Of a stretch of DNA of 64,000 bases, positions 44,354-55,474 are shown one piece after another. This stretch comes from Bordetella bronchialis (GTDB lineage: Bacteria > Pseudomonadota > Gammaproteobacteria > Burkholderiales > Burkholderiaceae_B). Below the pieces are notes generated by a model. That model searched no databases. It saw nothing but the letters and a program-made list of their open reading frames with translations, and was not told the origin of the DNA. How positions within the stretch are numbered: position 1 is the first letter of the stretch; every line of letters begins with the position of its first letter. The stretch spans positions 62,001 to 126,000 of the forward strand of contig NZ_CP016170.1 of assembly GCF_001676705.1 (NCBI RefSeq), read 5' to 3'. The position numbers and the translations under genes are program-made.

Positions 44354-45136
44354 CTACAGTCCGGCCGGTACGTCGGTACCCAGCCACTTGCGCGAGATGG
44401 CGTTGAGCGAACCGTCCTGTTTCGCTTCCGCCAGGATGGCGTCCAGCCTGGCCTTCAGCGCCGGCTCATTCTTGTTCAAGCCGATGTAGCAGGGCGAGTT
44501 CTTGATCAGGAATTTGGTTTCCGGCTTCTTGGGCGGGTTCTTCGCCAGGATGGCGGCGGCCACGACGTTGCCGGTGGCGATCAGCTGCACCTGCCCCGAC
44601 AGGAAGGCCGAGATCGTGCCATTGTTGTCTTCGTAGCGCTTGATGGTCGCCCCGGAAGGCGCGATCTTGCTCAGTTCGATGTCTTCCACCGCGCCGCGCG
44701 TCACGCCTACGGTCTTGCCGTCCAGGTCCTCGGGCTTGGCGGCCTTGATGCTGGCCGGACCGAACACGCCATTGAAAAAGGGCGCATAGGCGACCGAGAA
44801 ATCGATGACCTTCTCGCGCTCGGCGTTCTTGCCCATGCTGGAGATGACCAGGTCCACCTTGCTGGTCTGCAGATAGGCGATGCGGTTGGCGCTGGTCACC
44901 GGGACCAGTTCGACCGTGACGCCCAGGCGGCTGGCGACCAGCTTCGCGGTGTCGATGTCGTAGCCCACCGGTTTCAGGTCCGGGCCCACGGATCCGAACG
45001 GCGGGAAATCCTGCGGTACCGCCACGCGGATGACGCCGGCTTTCTGGATGTCCTGCAGCGCGTCGGCGCGCGCGGAGCCCGCGCCCAGCACGGTCGCGGC
45101 GGCGCACAGCGCCAGCAAAAGGTGTCTACGGTTCAT
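44354..45136 (-). CDS. Amino acid ABC transporter substrate-binding protein (SBP_bac_3)
   Basis: The 260-residue periplasmic receptor has a signal peptide (LLLALCAAATVLGAGSARA). The family pattern is IQKAGVIRVAVPQDFPPFGS, GYDIDTAKLVASRLGVTVEL, RIAYLQTSKVDLVISSMGKN (normally the R-x-x-x-L-x-x-G region of ligand binding) and GLNKNEPALKARLDAILAEA. It is the first gene of the transporter operon, and GntR-like operator boxes lie just upstream. The ligand is an amino acid or derivative, not identifiable from sequence alone. Confidence 0.92.
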   Translation of the reverse strand: MNRRHLLLALCAAATVLGAGSARADALQDIQKAGVIRVAVPQDFPPFGSVGPDLKPVGYDIDTAKLVASRLGVTVELVPVTSANRIAYLQTSKVDLVISSMGKNAEREKVIDFSVAYAPFFNGVFGPASIKAAKPEDLDGKTVGVTRGAVEDIELSKIAPSGATIKRYEDNNGTISAFLSGQVQLIATGNVVAAAILAKNPPKKPETKFLIKNSPCYIGLNKNEPALKARLDAILAEAKQDGSLNAISRKWLGTDVPAGL

Positions 45137-45178
45137 GGAGTTCTCCGGATGCCGCCCGCGGGCGGGGTCTCTTTGCAC

Positions 45179-45203
45179 ACCAAATCGGTATACAAAACTG
45201 GTC
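45179..45203. promoter_or_regulatory. Operator candidates before the ABC transporter operon
   Basis: ACCAAATCGGTATACAAAAC continues to TGGTC: two overlapping boxes, ACCAAAT-C-GGTAT and ATACAAAA-C-TGGT, 43 bases before the receptor gene start. They share ACAAAA cores with the sites at 47582 and 50299. A GntR/FCD regulator encoded at 46804 is the obvious candidate protein. Confidence 0.5.
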
Positions 45204-45436
45204 AATGCAAGATGCATGCCATTGCCCGGCACGGCGACTACAGAGGGGAGACGGACGCGCCGGCCCCGCGCCGGGCGGTGCGACGCACCGCATGGGTGCG
45301 CGCGCGCGCCACGCTTGTGCGGCGTGGCGCCGGCCGGGCGCGTGTTGGGAAATTACGTCAGGTGGACAGCGAAGAACGCGCCGCCGGATCCGAGCTGTGC
45401 CGCACCGTGCTGGCGCGGCGGCCTCTACGCCGGCCT

Positions 45437-46453
45437 CTACGCCGGCTTGTCGACTACCACGCCGTGCCACCCCATGCCTGGGTAGGTCTCATAGCCAGGG
45501 GTCAGGGCGTAGCCGCACAAGGTATCGCCATCGCGGTAGTAGCCGCTGCCGTCGCCGTCCTGCGCACGGAGTTCGAAGCGGTCCGTGAGCAGGCCCTTGC
45601 CGTCGGTGCTGGCGATCACGCGTCCGCGTGCGTCGACGATCATGCAGCGCACCGCCCTGCCCGGCTCCGGCGCGAGGCGCACATTGGCCAATACGCCAGC
45701 CGCCTGTTTGCGCCAGTCGAAGAACACCGCCAGCACGCCGGCCGGCGCGCGCCTGCCTTCGCCGCCTTCGTAGACGCCCGCGGCGTAGATGGCCGCCTGG
45801 GCACCGCCCAGCGCGGGCACGCATTCGATATCGCAGCTGGCGTATTCCTCCGGTCCGGCGCAGGCCATGGCCTGGCGGAACCAGACGGCGGAGGAAACGT
45901 CGCGGTGGACGGCGTCGGGATACGCCTGCGGCCGCCCGTTGCACAGCACGCGTCCGGAAGGATCGACGATCCAGATGTCCAGATAGACCGTATAGGTGTC
46001 CAGGATGATGCCCAGGCGTTCGCTGGCGTGGCCTGCCGTGTCCGGGCCCGGTTCGCACAGCGCCTGCCTGACCGCCGTATCGGCGGCCCACCACCGCACA
46101 TCGCAGGTGCGTTCGTACAGATTGCGGTCTATGGTCTCGATGGCGTTCAGGGCCAGATCGGCCAGGCGCTGGCCCCGGCTGCGGCGCAGTTCATTCGTGA
46201 CGCTGTCGGCGAGCTCGCGCAATTCGCTTTGCAGCGAGTTCGCCAGGGCTTCGACGCGCTCGGATACCTCGCGTACCCGGCCCGCGACGATGGCGAAGCC
46301 GCGCCCGGCCTCGCCGACGTGCGATGCCTCGATGGCGGCATTCAAGCCGAGCAGGCGCGTTTCCAGCGTGATTTCCTTGATGTCGCGGATCTTTCCGCTG
46401 GTGATCCGGCCTATCCACTGGGACAGGTCGGCGATGGTCTGCGCTTCTTCCAT
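45437..46453 (-). CDS. Soluble chemoreceptor-like protein with C-terminal cache-type domain
   Basis: The 338-residue protein has no membrane helix. Residues 1-100 carry the methyl-accepting signalling hairpin tip (RLLGLNAAIEASHVGEAGRG, then FAIVAGRVREVSERVEALAN), but the usual long coiled-coil arms are cut to about 40 residues each. A helix (ALNAIETIDRNLYERTCDVRWWA) leads to a cache-like sensor domain with LDIWIVDPSGRVLCNGRPQ and CMIVDARGRVIASTDG. The order (signalling first, sensor last) is the reverse of classic receptors. Its place between transporter and regulator suggests a cytoplasmic sensor of the same nutrient. Confidence 0.75.
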   Translation of the reverse strand: MEEAQTIADLSQWIGRITSGKIRDIKEITLETRLLGLNAAIEASHVGEAGRGFAIVAGRVREVSERVEALANSLQSELRELADSVTNELRRSRGQRLADLALNAIETIDRNLYERTCDVRWWAADTAVRQALCEPGPDTAGHASERLGIILDTYTVYLDIWIVDPSGRVLCNGRPQAYPDAVHRDVSSAVWFRQAMACAGPEEYASCDIECVPALGGAQAAIYAAGVYEGGEGRRAPAGVLAVFFDWRKQAAGVLANVRLAPEPGRAVRCMIVDARGRVIASTDGKGLLTDRFELRAQDGDGSGYYRDGDTLCGYALTPGYETYPGMGWHGVVVDKPA

Positions 46454-46803
46454 GGTGCATCCGAACAATGACGGGCGGGCCGGGCACGCGGCGCGGATGC
46501 GATGTCCGCGCGGCGGCGACGGCCGGATCCCGGGTGGGGAAACCGGTGGAATGGCGCGACCGGTCACGCGGCGTGGCTGCGCGCGGCCATCCTGCCGCAT
46601 GCGCGCGCCCGCATAGCCGGAAATACTATGAAAGAAAGTTGTGACAGGATAGAACTTTTTTGCAAAAGCGCCGAGGACATGGCGGAAACGTGGGTCCCGG
46701 GAGGGCCGCGGCGCCGGGATGGTGCGGCGTTTGCACGGGTTCGGTGCGCGGGACGGCGGCTGCCGGGCTGGTCGGCCGGCCGGCGCCGCCTTCGTCCGGC
46801 CCG
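46454..46803. other. 350-base gap without a recognisable gene
   Basis: No frame here resembles a protein. An AT-richer stretch at 46630-46670 contains, on the minus strand, TTGCAAAAAAGTTCTATCC and is the likely promoter of the chemoreceptor-like gene. The remainder is GC-rich with short inverted repeats and no T-run terminator. Confidence 0.4.
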
Positions 46804-47490
46804 TCAGGTCAGCAGGGCCGCGACCAAGTCGCCGTCGCCGTCGGCTTCCGCGGCGAAGTCCAGCCCCTGCTCGACGTGATCCAGGTGCTCCACCATGAGC
46901 TTGCAGGCCGTTTCCACATCGCCCTTGCGCGCCGCATCCAGGAAGGCGTGATGTTCGTCCGAGGAACAGGCCGCATCCACGTTGGACTGGTACAGCACGG
47001 TGATGATGGCGCTGCGCGCCGATAGCTCGCGCAGCATTTCGGTCAGCACCGAATTGCCGGCCACTTCCGCCAGCAGGATATGGAAGTCGCCCAGCAGGCG
47101 GTTGCGCAGCTGCACATCGTTGCCCGCGATTGCCTTGCGCTCCTGCTTCAGGTGCTGCTCGATGCGCTTGTAGTCCGCCGGCCGCGCACGCGCCACGAAC
47201 TCGCGGGCCATGGCGGTTTCCAGGATGCGTCGCACCGAAAAGATCTCGCGCGCCTCTGCCGCGCTGGGCTTGCTGACGAAAGCGCCCTTGTCCGGCACGG
47301 TGCGGATCAGTTTGTCCTTGGACAGCATCAGCAGCGCGGCGCGTATCTTGGTGCGGCTCACGCCATAGGCGCGCGCCAGGGCTTCTTCGCGCAGGCGGGT
47401 GCCGGGCGGCAGCCGGTGCGAGACGATGGCCGCGGCGATATCGCGGGCGATGTGCTCGGTGCTGGTGTCGGCGGGGGTCGCTGCGGGCAT
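46804..47490 (-). CDS. GntR-family regulator, FCD (FadR) subfamily
   Basis: The 228-residue protein has a winged helix (HIARDIAAAIVSHRLPPGTR, LREEALARAYGVSRTKIRAA, LIRTVPDKGAFVSKPS) and an all-helical FCD effector domain. The metal/ligand residues appear in LLGDFHILLAEVAGNS and VEHLDHVE. ATG 47490 is chosen because the longer frame starts with TTG inside the operator. It is divergent from the M20 peptidase gene with a palindrome between them. Similar boxes precede the transporter and amidohydrolase genes, so it probably represses the block until the substrate appears. Confidence 0.88.
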   Translation of the reverse strand: MPAATPADTSTEHIARDIAAAIVSHRLPPGTRLREEALARAYGVSRTKIRAALLMLSKDKLIRTVPDKGAFVSKPSAAEAREIFSVRRILETAMAREFVARARPADYKRIEQHLKQERKAIAGNDVQLRNRLLGDFHILLAEVAGNSVLTEMLRELSARSAIITVLYQSNVDAACSSDEHHAFLDAARKGDVETACKLMVEHLDHVEQGLDFAAEADGDGDLVAALLT

Positions 47491-47581
47491 TGCGCGTGTG
47501 CTGGAAGTGGAGTGCCGGGCCGGCGTCGACCGGGGCGGATGGGTAAAGCAAGAGTCTAACCAATTCCAGGCGACAGAGATT

Positions 47582-47600
47582 GCATACAAAATTTACATGC
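47582..47600. promoter_or_regulatory. Operator candidate between gntR and peptidase gene
   Basis: GCATACAAAATTTACATGC has outer arms GCAT/ATGC around an A/T-rich core, 15 bases before the M20 gene start. It shares TACAAAATTT with the sites near 45192 and 50299. A GntR regulator commonly binds such a site in its own divergent promoter. Confidence 0.5.
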
Positions 47601-47614
47601 ATTACAGTGCCCGC

Positions 47615-48883
47615 ATGACCGCCCATGCTGCCCTGCTTTCCGCCTTCCTGGACGACCGGCACGCCGACCAGATCGCCTTCCTGCGCGAACTCGTGCGCGT
47701 GCCCTCCGACAATCCGCCCGGCGACTGCGCGCCCATCGCGCGGCGCGCGCAAGCCCTGCTGGAAGCGCTGGGATTGCAGGTGGAAGCCTACGAAGTACCG
47801 GCCGGGCAGGTGCGGGCGAACGGCATGCGGTCGGCGGTGAACCTGATCGTGCGGCACCGTTTTGCCGCCGAGGGGCCCGTCATCGCCATGAACGCCCATG
47901 GCGACGTGGTGCCCCCAGGCGAAGGCTGGACGCGCGATCCCTACGGCGCGGAGATCGAAACCGACCCGCGCCACGGCCCGGTCATGTACGGCCGTGGCGT
48001 GGCGGTTTCCAAGTCGGACTTCGCGACCTATACCTGGGCGCTGCTCGCGCTGCGCGAGGCGCAGCGCCAGGGCGCCGCCTATCGCGGCGCGGTCGAGCTG
48101 CACTTCACCTTCGACGAGGAAGCCGGTGGCGACATCGGCCCGCGCTGGCTGCTGGAGCAAGGCCATAGCCGGCCCGACTATGCCTTGTCCGCCGGCTTCG
48201 GCTACGCCATCACGTCCGCGCACAATGGCTGTCTGCACGTGGAGATCCGCGTGCGGGGCCGGCAAGCGCACGCCGCCATGCCGGAAACCGGCGCCGACGC
48301 CCTGGAGGCCGCCACCCACGTGCTGCAGGTGCTGTACGCCTTTCGCGCCGAACTGGCGCGGCGCCGTTCGGCCACGCCGGGCATCGGCTGGCCCACACTG
48401 AACGTCGGCCTGATCGAGGGCGGCATCAACACCAACGTCGTGCCCGACCGCGTCGTCTTCCGCGTCGACCGGCGCATGATTCCCGAAGAGGCAGACCTCG
48501 ATGCCGAGGCCGAGCTGCGCCATGTCGTCGAGACCGCTATCGCCAGCCGGCCGGGATGCGCGGCCGAGCTGCGCCGCATCATGCTGGCGCGGCCACTGAC
48601 CCAGCTGGCGGGGGCCGAACGTTTGATCGAACCGTTGCGGCGCCACGCGCGGGCGGCGATGGACGCCGAGATTCCCGTGCATGGCGTGCCGCTATATACC
48701 GACGCCCGGCATTATTCCGAGCGCGGCATCCCCACGGTGCTGTACGGCGCCGGTCCGCGCACGCTGATCGAGGCCGGCGGCCATAACGCCGACGAAAACC
48801 TGCGCCTGGAAGACCTGCGCAAGGCCACCCGGGTGGTGGCGCTGGCGCTGGACGAATTGCTGGACGGCGCGGCGCGGGACTAG
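47615..48883 (+). CDS. M20-family metallopeptidase/deacylase (ArgE/DapE-like)
   Basis: The 422-residue M20 protein has metal-site 1 NAHGDVVPPGEGW and general base plus ligand in ELHFTFDEEAGGD. The dimerisation domain begins AHNGCLHVEIRVRGRQAHAA, and the late His is in IEAGGHNADENLRL. The usual GRGxxDMKGG loop reads GRGVAVSKSDFA, so the bridging metal Asp is replaced by Val while an Asp lies four residues on. This may be a known subgroup. Such enzymes remove acyl or carbamoyl groups from amino acids. The start is ATG 47615; ATG 47597 is an alternative inside the operator. Confidence 0.82.
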   Translation: MTAHAALLSAFLDDRHADQIAFLRELVRVPSDNPPGDCAPIARRAQALLEALGLQVEAYEVPAGQVRANGMRSAVNLIVRHRFAAEGPVIAMNAHGDVVPPGEGWTRDPYGAEIETDPRHGPVMYGRGVAVSKSDFATYTWALLALREAQRQGAAYRGAVELHFTFDEEAGGDIGPRWLLEQGHSRPDYALSAGFGYAITSAHNGCLHVEIRVRGRQAHAAMPETGADALEAATHVLQVLYAFRAELARRRSATPGIGWPTLNVGLIEGGINTNVVPDRVVFRVDRRMIPEEADLDAEAELRHVVETAIASRPGCAAELRRIMLARPLTQLAGAERLIEPLRRHARAAMDAEIPVHGVPLYTDARHYSERGIPTVLYGAGPRTLIEAGGHNADENLRLEDLRKATRVVALALDELLDGAARD

Positions 48884-50157
48884 GCCTGACGCGCCGGCTG
48901 TTCCAGCACCCGCGCCAGGCCCAGCAGGAAGGTCTCGGCGACCTGCCCCGCCAGCTGCACGTCTTCCGAGGTCACGCTTTCCAGCGGGTTGTGGCTGATG
49001 CCGCCATTGCCGCAGCGCACGAACAGCATGCTGACGGGCGCCACATTGGCCACCATCATGGCGTCGTGGCCGGCGCCGGACGGCAGCTCATGCACCGGCA
49101 CGCCGTGCGCGGCGATCGCCGCGGACCACAGCGCCCGCTGGGCCGGCGCGCAGGGCGTGGCGGGAACGCGCATGATCTCCTCCATCGCATGGCGCACGCC
49201 GCGCCGGTGGCAGATGGCGGCGATCTCGGCGTCGATATCGGCCAGTGCGGCATCGCGCACCTTGTCGTCCGGGGCACGGACGTCCAGCGAAAGCTGGCAG
49301 CATCCGGGGATGACATTGATGGAGCCGTTGGGCACTTCCAGGCGGCCCACGGTGCCTACCAGGCCCTCGGTACGCCCGCAGCGCCGCTCCACCGCCAGGA
49401 CGATCTCCGCGGCGGCGCAGGCGGCGTCGTGGCGCAGCCCCATGGGCGTGGTACCCGCGTGGCTGGCGCGGCCATGCAGCGTCAACAGGCGCCGCACGCT
49501 GCCCGCGATGGCGCTGACCACGCCCACCGCCAGGCCGCGGTCCAGCAGCACCGGGCCCTGCTCGATATGGATTTCGAAATAGTGGACCAGCCCGGCCGGC
49601 GGCTCGGCCGGCGCGCCCGCCCGGGCCGGATCGAAGCCGGCCTGGCGCAGCGCCTCGCGCAGCGGCACGCCGTCGGCATCGGCATGGTCGAGCACGCCGG
49701 GGTCGAAGCGGCCGACATAGGCCGAGGATCCCAGGAAACTGCCGCCGAAGCGCAGGCCTTCTTCCTCGGCGAAGCCGATCACCTCCAGGTCGAAGGGCAG
49801 GCGGCGCCCCTGCGCGTGCAGGTCCGCGACGATGGCGATGGGCAGCAGGATGCCCAGGCGGCCATCGTAGCGGCCGCCGTTGCGGACGGTGTCGTAGTGG
49901 CTGCCGGTCGCGACCAGCATGGCGTCGCGCTGGCCCGGCGCCGCGCGGTAGCGGCCGATGACATTGCCCACCGCATCGTGGCGCACTTCGTCGAAACCCG
50001 CTTCGCGCATCCAGGTCTCGAGCAGGGCGGCGACCGCGCGATGGGCGGGCGTCATATAGGCGCAGGTCAGGTGTTCCGCGTGATCGGAATGCCGTGCCAG
50101 CGCATCGGCCCAACGCAGGACGCGCTCGCCGCGCGCGGGTAAAGCGATAGGGGACAT
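48880..50157 (-). CDS. Zn-dependent amidase: N-carbamoyl-L-amino acid hydrolase / allantoate amidohydrolase family
   Basis: The 425-residue M20C-type hydrolase has ATGSHYDTVRNGGRYDGRLG (zinc ligands His and Asp), EVIGFAEEEGLRFGGSFLGS (base and ligand Glu), FEIHIEQGPVLL (His ligand), LTLHGRASHAGTTPMGLRHD, VPNGSINVIPGCCQLSLDVR and GAGHDAMMVA. All motifs are intact. Members cleave N-carbamoyl-amino acids, allantoate or ureidoglycolate. Its stop overlaps the M20 gene's stop by four bases (convergent). The operator at 50299 lies upstream. No hydantoinase or allantoinase gene is in the window. Confidence 0.88.
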   Translation of the reverse strand: MSPIALPARGERVLRWADALARHSDHAEHLTCAYMTPAHRAVAALLETWMREAGFDEVRHDAVGNVIGRYRAAPGQRDAMLVATGSHYDTVRNGGRYDGRLGILLPIAIVADLHAQGRRLPFDLEVIGFAEEEGLRFGGSFLGSSAYVGRFDPGVLDHADADGVPLREALRQAGFDPARAGAPAEPPAGLVHYFEIHIEQGPVLLDRGLAVGVVSAIAGSVRRLLTLHGRASHAGTTPMGLRHDAACAAAEIVLAVERRCGRTEGLVGTVGRLEVPNGSINVIPGCCQLSLDVRAPDDKVRDAALADIDAEIAAICHRRGVRHAMEEIMRVPATPCAPAQRALWSAAIAAHGVPVHELPSGAGHDAMMVANVAPVSMLFVRCGNGGISHNPLESVTSEDVQLAGQVAETFLLGLARVLEQPARQA

Positions 50158-50298
50158 GTCGGGCTCCGCGTAAGGAAGGAATCGATCGGTGGCGCGCCGC
50201 GGCGGGATCCGCGTCGGGATCCGGCCCCGCATGGCGCGCCCGAATCCGCATCGCCGCCGTGGCCGCGCCGCGGCGGCAAAGCGCAGATTTAACGCTAT

Positions 50299-50315
50299 TA
50301 CACAAAATTTGTATA
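50299..50315. promoter_or_regulatory. Operator candidate before the amidohydrolase gene
   Basis: TACACAAAATTTGTATA has the perfect core ACAAA-A-TTTGT with matching outer bases. It lies about 140 bases before the amidohydrolase start and 235 before argD. It is the most symmetric member of the group also seen at 47582 and 45192. The rest of the 391-base gap (50158-50548) shows no gene. Confidence 0.5.
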
Positions 50316-50548
50316 CAGAAGCTCGCGGCCGCCTCGCCCCCGCCGGCGCCCGCCGATGCGCAACGGGCGCGCGGCATGCGCTGGCGCCTACGGCCGGCCG
50401 GCCGCGCGCTGATGCATTTTTACCGCGCCGCCTCAAATTCCCGGGGCCCGGATCCCTATCGCGTCGCCCGTGGGTGATAAATTTACTCCCTTGCCCGTCG
50501 CATACCCCGCGGCCGGCAACTTTTCCCTTCCTTCAACCAGGAACCGCC

Positions 50549-51739
50549 ATGGAATTCAGCCAGTACAACGTCAACACCCTCATGGAGATCACCTCCCGCC
50601 CGGACCTCGTGTTCGTGCGAGGCGAGGGATCCTGGCTGGAGGACAACACGGGCAAGCGATACCTGGACTTCATCCAGGGCTGGGCGGTGAACTGCCTGGG
50701 CCACGGCGCGCCGGAAATGCTGCGCGCCCTGAACGAGCAAGGGGCGAAGCTGATCAATCCTTCGCCCGCCTACTACAACGAACCGTCCCTGCAGCTGGCG
50801 CAGCGCCTGACCAAGGCGTCGGTGTTCGATCGCGTCTTTTTCGCCAACAGCGGCGCGGAGGCCAACGAAGGCGCCATCAAGCTGGCGCGCAAGTGGGGCC
50901 GCGTGAACCGCAACGGCGCCTACAAAATCATCACGATGAACCACAGCTTCCATGGCCGCACGCTGGCGACCATGTCGGCCTCGGGCAAGCCCGGCTGGGA
51001 CAAGATGTTCGCCCCGCAGGTGGACGGCTTTCCCAAGGGCGAATTGAACGACCTGGAATCGGTGCGCAAGCTGATCGACGCGCAGACCGTGGCCGTCATG
51101 CTGGAACCCGTGCAGGGCGAAGGCGGCGTCATCCCGGCCACCGTGGAATTCATGCAAGGCCTGCGCAAGCTGGCCGACCAGCACGGCATCCTGCTGATCG
51201 TCGATGAAGTGCAGACCGGCATGGGCCGCATCGGCACCATGTTCGGCTACCAGCAGTACGGCATCACGCCGGACATCATGACGCTGGGCAAGGGCATCGG
51301 CGGCGGCGTGCCGCTGGCGGCCCTGCTGGCGCGCCAGGATATCAGCGTGTTCTCGCATGGCGAACAAGGCGGCACCTACAACGGCAACCCGCTGATGACG
51401 GCCGTGGGCGTGGCGGTGTTCGACGTGCTCAATGCCCCGGGCTTCCTGGATACCGTCCAGGCGCGCGGCCGCCAGCTGTCCGAGGGCCTGCTGAAGCTCT
51501 CGGCCAAATGGGGCATGCGCGGCGAGCGCGGCGCCGGCCTGCTGCGCGCACTCGTGATGGATCGCGACGACGGCCCCGCCATCGTCGACGCCGCGCGCAA
51601 GCTGGAGCCGCAAGGCATGCTGCTGAACGCGCCGCGCGCCAACCTGCTGCGTTTCATGCCGGCCCTGAACGTGACCGAACAGGAAATCGACCTGATGCTG
51701 GAAACGCTGGACGGCGTCATCGCCGCGATGCGCGGCTGA
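50549..51739 (+). CDS. argD: Acetylornithine/succinyldiaminopimelate-type aminotransferase
   Basis: The 396-residue class III PLP aminotransferase has the substrate segment KRYLDFIQGWAVNCLGHGAP, FANSGAEANEGAIKLARKWG, NHSFHGRTLATMSASGKPGW, cofactor Asp in LIVDEVQTGMGRIG and PLP Lys in IMTLGKGIGGGVPLAALL. Length and motifs match ArgD of betaproteobacteria. It transfers the amino group between N-acetylornithine and 2-oxoglutarate in arginine synthesis. The neighbouring operator could tie it to the amino acid block, but a normal biosynthetic role is just as likely. The start is ATG 50549. Confidence 0.87.
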   Translation: MEFSQYNVNTLMEITSRPDLVFVRGEGSWLEDNTGKRYLDFIQGWAVNCLGHGAPEMLRALNEQGAKLINPSPAYYNEPSLQLAQRLTKASVFDRVFFANSGAEANEGAIKLARKWGRVNRNGAYKIITMNHSFHGRTLATMSASGKPGWDKMFAPQVDGFPKGELNDLESVRKLIDAQTVAVMLEPVQGEGGVIPATVEFMQGLRKLADQHGILLIVDEVQTGMGRIGTMFGYQQYGITPDIMTLGKGIGGGVPLAALLARQDISVFSHGEQGGTYNGNPLMTAVGVAVFDVLNAPGFLDTVQARGRQLSEGLLKLSAKWGMRGERGAGLLRALVMDRDDGPAIVDAARKLEPQGMLLNAPRANLLRFMPALNVTEQEIDLMLETLDGVIAAMRG

Positions 51740-51756
51740 TACGCGTTGGTCCAGAC

Positions 51757-51788
51757 GGCGAACGGGCGCCCCGCGGCGCCCGTTCGCC
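51757..51788. terminator. Bidirectional terminator between argD and liuD
   Basis: The perfect 14-bp stem GGCGAACGGGCGCC/GGCGCCCGTTCGCC has the loop CCGC and lies between the convergent gene ends. T-runs are poor on both sides, so it may also act as a 3' protective hairpin. Confidence 0.6.
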
Positions 51789-51803
51789 ATTCATGGCGCG
51801 CGC

Positions 51804-53828
<2,025 letters not shown>

Positions 53829-53852
53829 GCAGGCTCCTGGAAACGGGGCGGA

Positions 53853-55460
53853 CTACATGCGGAACACGCCGAAGCGCGTTTCGGGGATGGGCGCGTTCAA
53901 GGCGGCGGACAGGCCCAGGGCCAGCACGCGGCGCGTGTCGGCGGGCGCAATGATGCCGTCGTCCCATAGCCGCGCCGTGGCGTGGTAGGGATGGCCCTCG
54001 CGCTCGTATTGCGCGCGGATCGGCGCCTTGAAGGCTTCTTCCTCTTCGGGTGCCCAGCTGCCGCCCTTGGCCTGGATGCCATCGCGCCGTACCGTGGCCA
54101 GTACGCTGGCCGCCTGCTCGCCGCCCATGACGGAAATGCGCGCGTTGGGCCACATGAACAGCAGGCGCGGCGAATAGGCGCGCCCGCACATGCCGTAATT
54201 GCCGGCGCCGAAAGAACCGCCGATCAGGACGGTGAACTTGGGCACGGCCGCGGTGGCCACCGCGGTGACCATCTTGGCGCCGTGGCGCGCGATGCCTTCG
54301 TTCTCGTACTTGCGGCCCACCATGAAACCCGTGATGTTCTGCAGGAATACCAAGGGGATGCGGCGCTGCGCGCACAGTTCGATGAAGTGGGCGCCCTTCT
54401 GCGCCGATTCGGAGAACAGAATGCCGTTGTTGGCGACGATGCCGACCGGCATGCCGTGGACGTGCGCGAAGCCGGTGACCAGCGTCGGCCCGTAGCGGGC
54501 CTTGAATTCGTCCAGGTCGGAGTCGTCCACGATGCGGGCAATGACTTCCCGCACGTCATAAGGCTTGCGCGTGTCGGCCGGGATGATGCCGTTCAATTCC
54601 TGCGGGTCGTGGCGCGGCGGCCGTACGGGCCGCAGGGCCAGCGGACGGGGCTTGACGCGGTTCAGGCGGGCGACCGCGTCGCGCGCCAGGCGCAGGGCAT
54701 GATGGTCGTCCACCGCCAGGTGGTCGGCCACGCCCGATAGCCGGGTGTGTACGTCGCCGCCGCCCAGGTCTTCCGCGCTGACCTCTTCGCCGGTGGCCGC
54801 CTTGACCAGGGGCGGGCCCCCCAGGAAGATCGTGCCCTGGTTGCGCACGATGATGGATTCGTCGCTCATGGCGGGCACGTAGGCGCCGCCCGCGGTGCAG
54901 GATCCCATCACCACGGCGATCTGCGCGATGCCGTCGGCCGACATCACGGCCTGGTTGTAGAAGATGCGGCCGAAGTGGTCGCGGTCGGGAAAGACCTCTT
55001 CCTGGCGCGGCAGGTTGGCGCCGCCGGAATCCACCAGGTAGATGCAGGGCAGGCGGTTCTGCGCGGCGATCTCCTGCGCGCGCAGATGCTTCTTGACGGT
55101 CATGGGGTAGTAGGTGCCGCCCTTGACCGTGGCGTCATTGCAGACGATGACGCACTCCGTGCCGGACACGCGGCCGATGCCGGTGATCAGGCCCGCCGAA
55201 GGCGCTTCGTCGTCGTACATGCCGTGCGCGGCCAGGGGCGACAATTCCAGGAAGGGCGTGCCCGGATCGAGCAGGCGCTCGACCCGGTCGCGCGGCAGCA
55301 GCTTGCCGCGCGCCACGTGCCGCGCCCGCGCGGCTTCGCCGCCGCCTTGCGCCGCCGTCGCCATCCGCGCCCGCAGGTCGTCCAGCTGGGCCTGCATGGC
55401 GCGCGCGTTGTCCTGGAAATCCTGCGCGCGCGGATTGATGCGCGATTCGATGATGGCCAT
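53853..55460 (-). CDS. liuB: Methylcrotonyl-CoA carboxylase carboxyltransferase beta subunit
   Basis: The 535-residue carboxyltransferase has the crotonase-like halves of the family: [80 protein letters not shown] and [20 protein letters not shown]. The segments [10 protein letters not shown] and ITGFMVG contact acyl-CoA and biotin. It works with the alpha subunit 24 bases downstream. The start is ATG 55460, 14 bases after the thiolase gene. Confidence 0.92.
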   Translation of the reverse strand: MAIIESRINPRAQDFQDNARAMQAQLDDLRARMATAAQGGGEAARARHVARGKLLPRDRVERLLDPGTPFLELSPLAAHGMYDDEAPSAGLITGIGRVSGTECVIVCNDATVKGGTYYPMTVKKHLRAQEIAAQNRLPCIYLVDSGGANLPRQEEVFPDRDHFGRIFYNQAVMSADGIAQIAVVMGSCTAGGAYVPAMSDESIIVRNQGTIFLGGPPLVKAATGEEVSAEDLGGGDVHTRLSGVADHLAVDDHHALRLARDAVARLNRVKPRPLALRPVRPPRHDPQELNGIIPADTRKPYDVREVIARIVDDSDLDEFKARYGPTLVTGFAHVHGMPVGIVANNGILFSESAQKGAHFIELCAQRRIPLVFLQNITGFMVGRKYENEGIARHGAKMVTAVATAAVPKFTVLIGGSFGAGNYGMCGRAYSPRLLFMWPNARISVMGGEQAASVLATVRRDGIQAKGGSWAPEEEEAFKAPIRAQYEREGHPYHATARLWDDGIIAPADTRRVLALGLSAALNAPIPETRFGVFRM

Positions 55461-55474
55461 GGCCGGCGCGCGCC

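Noticed and set aside
45437..48682. A 3.2-kb open frame on the minus strand continuing upstream of the chemoreceptor-like gene
   Set aside because: Beyond 46453 it runs antisense to the M20 gene and out of frame with gntR, and its translation is Arg/His/Gly-rich low-complexity sequence. It is an effect of high GC.
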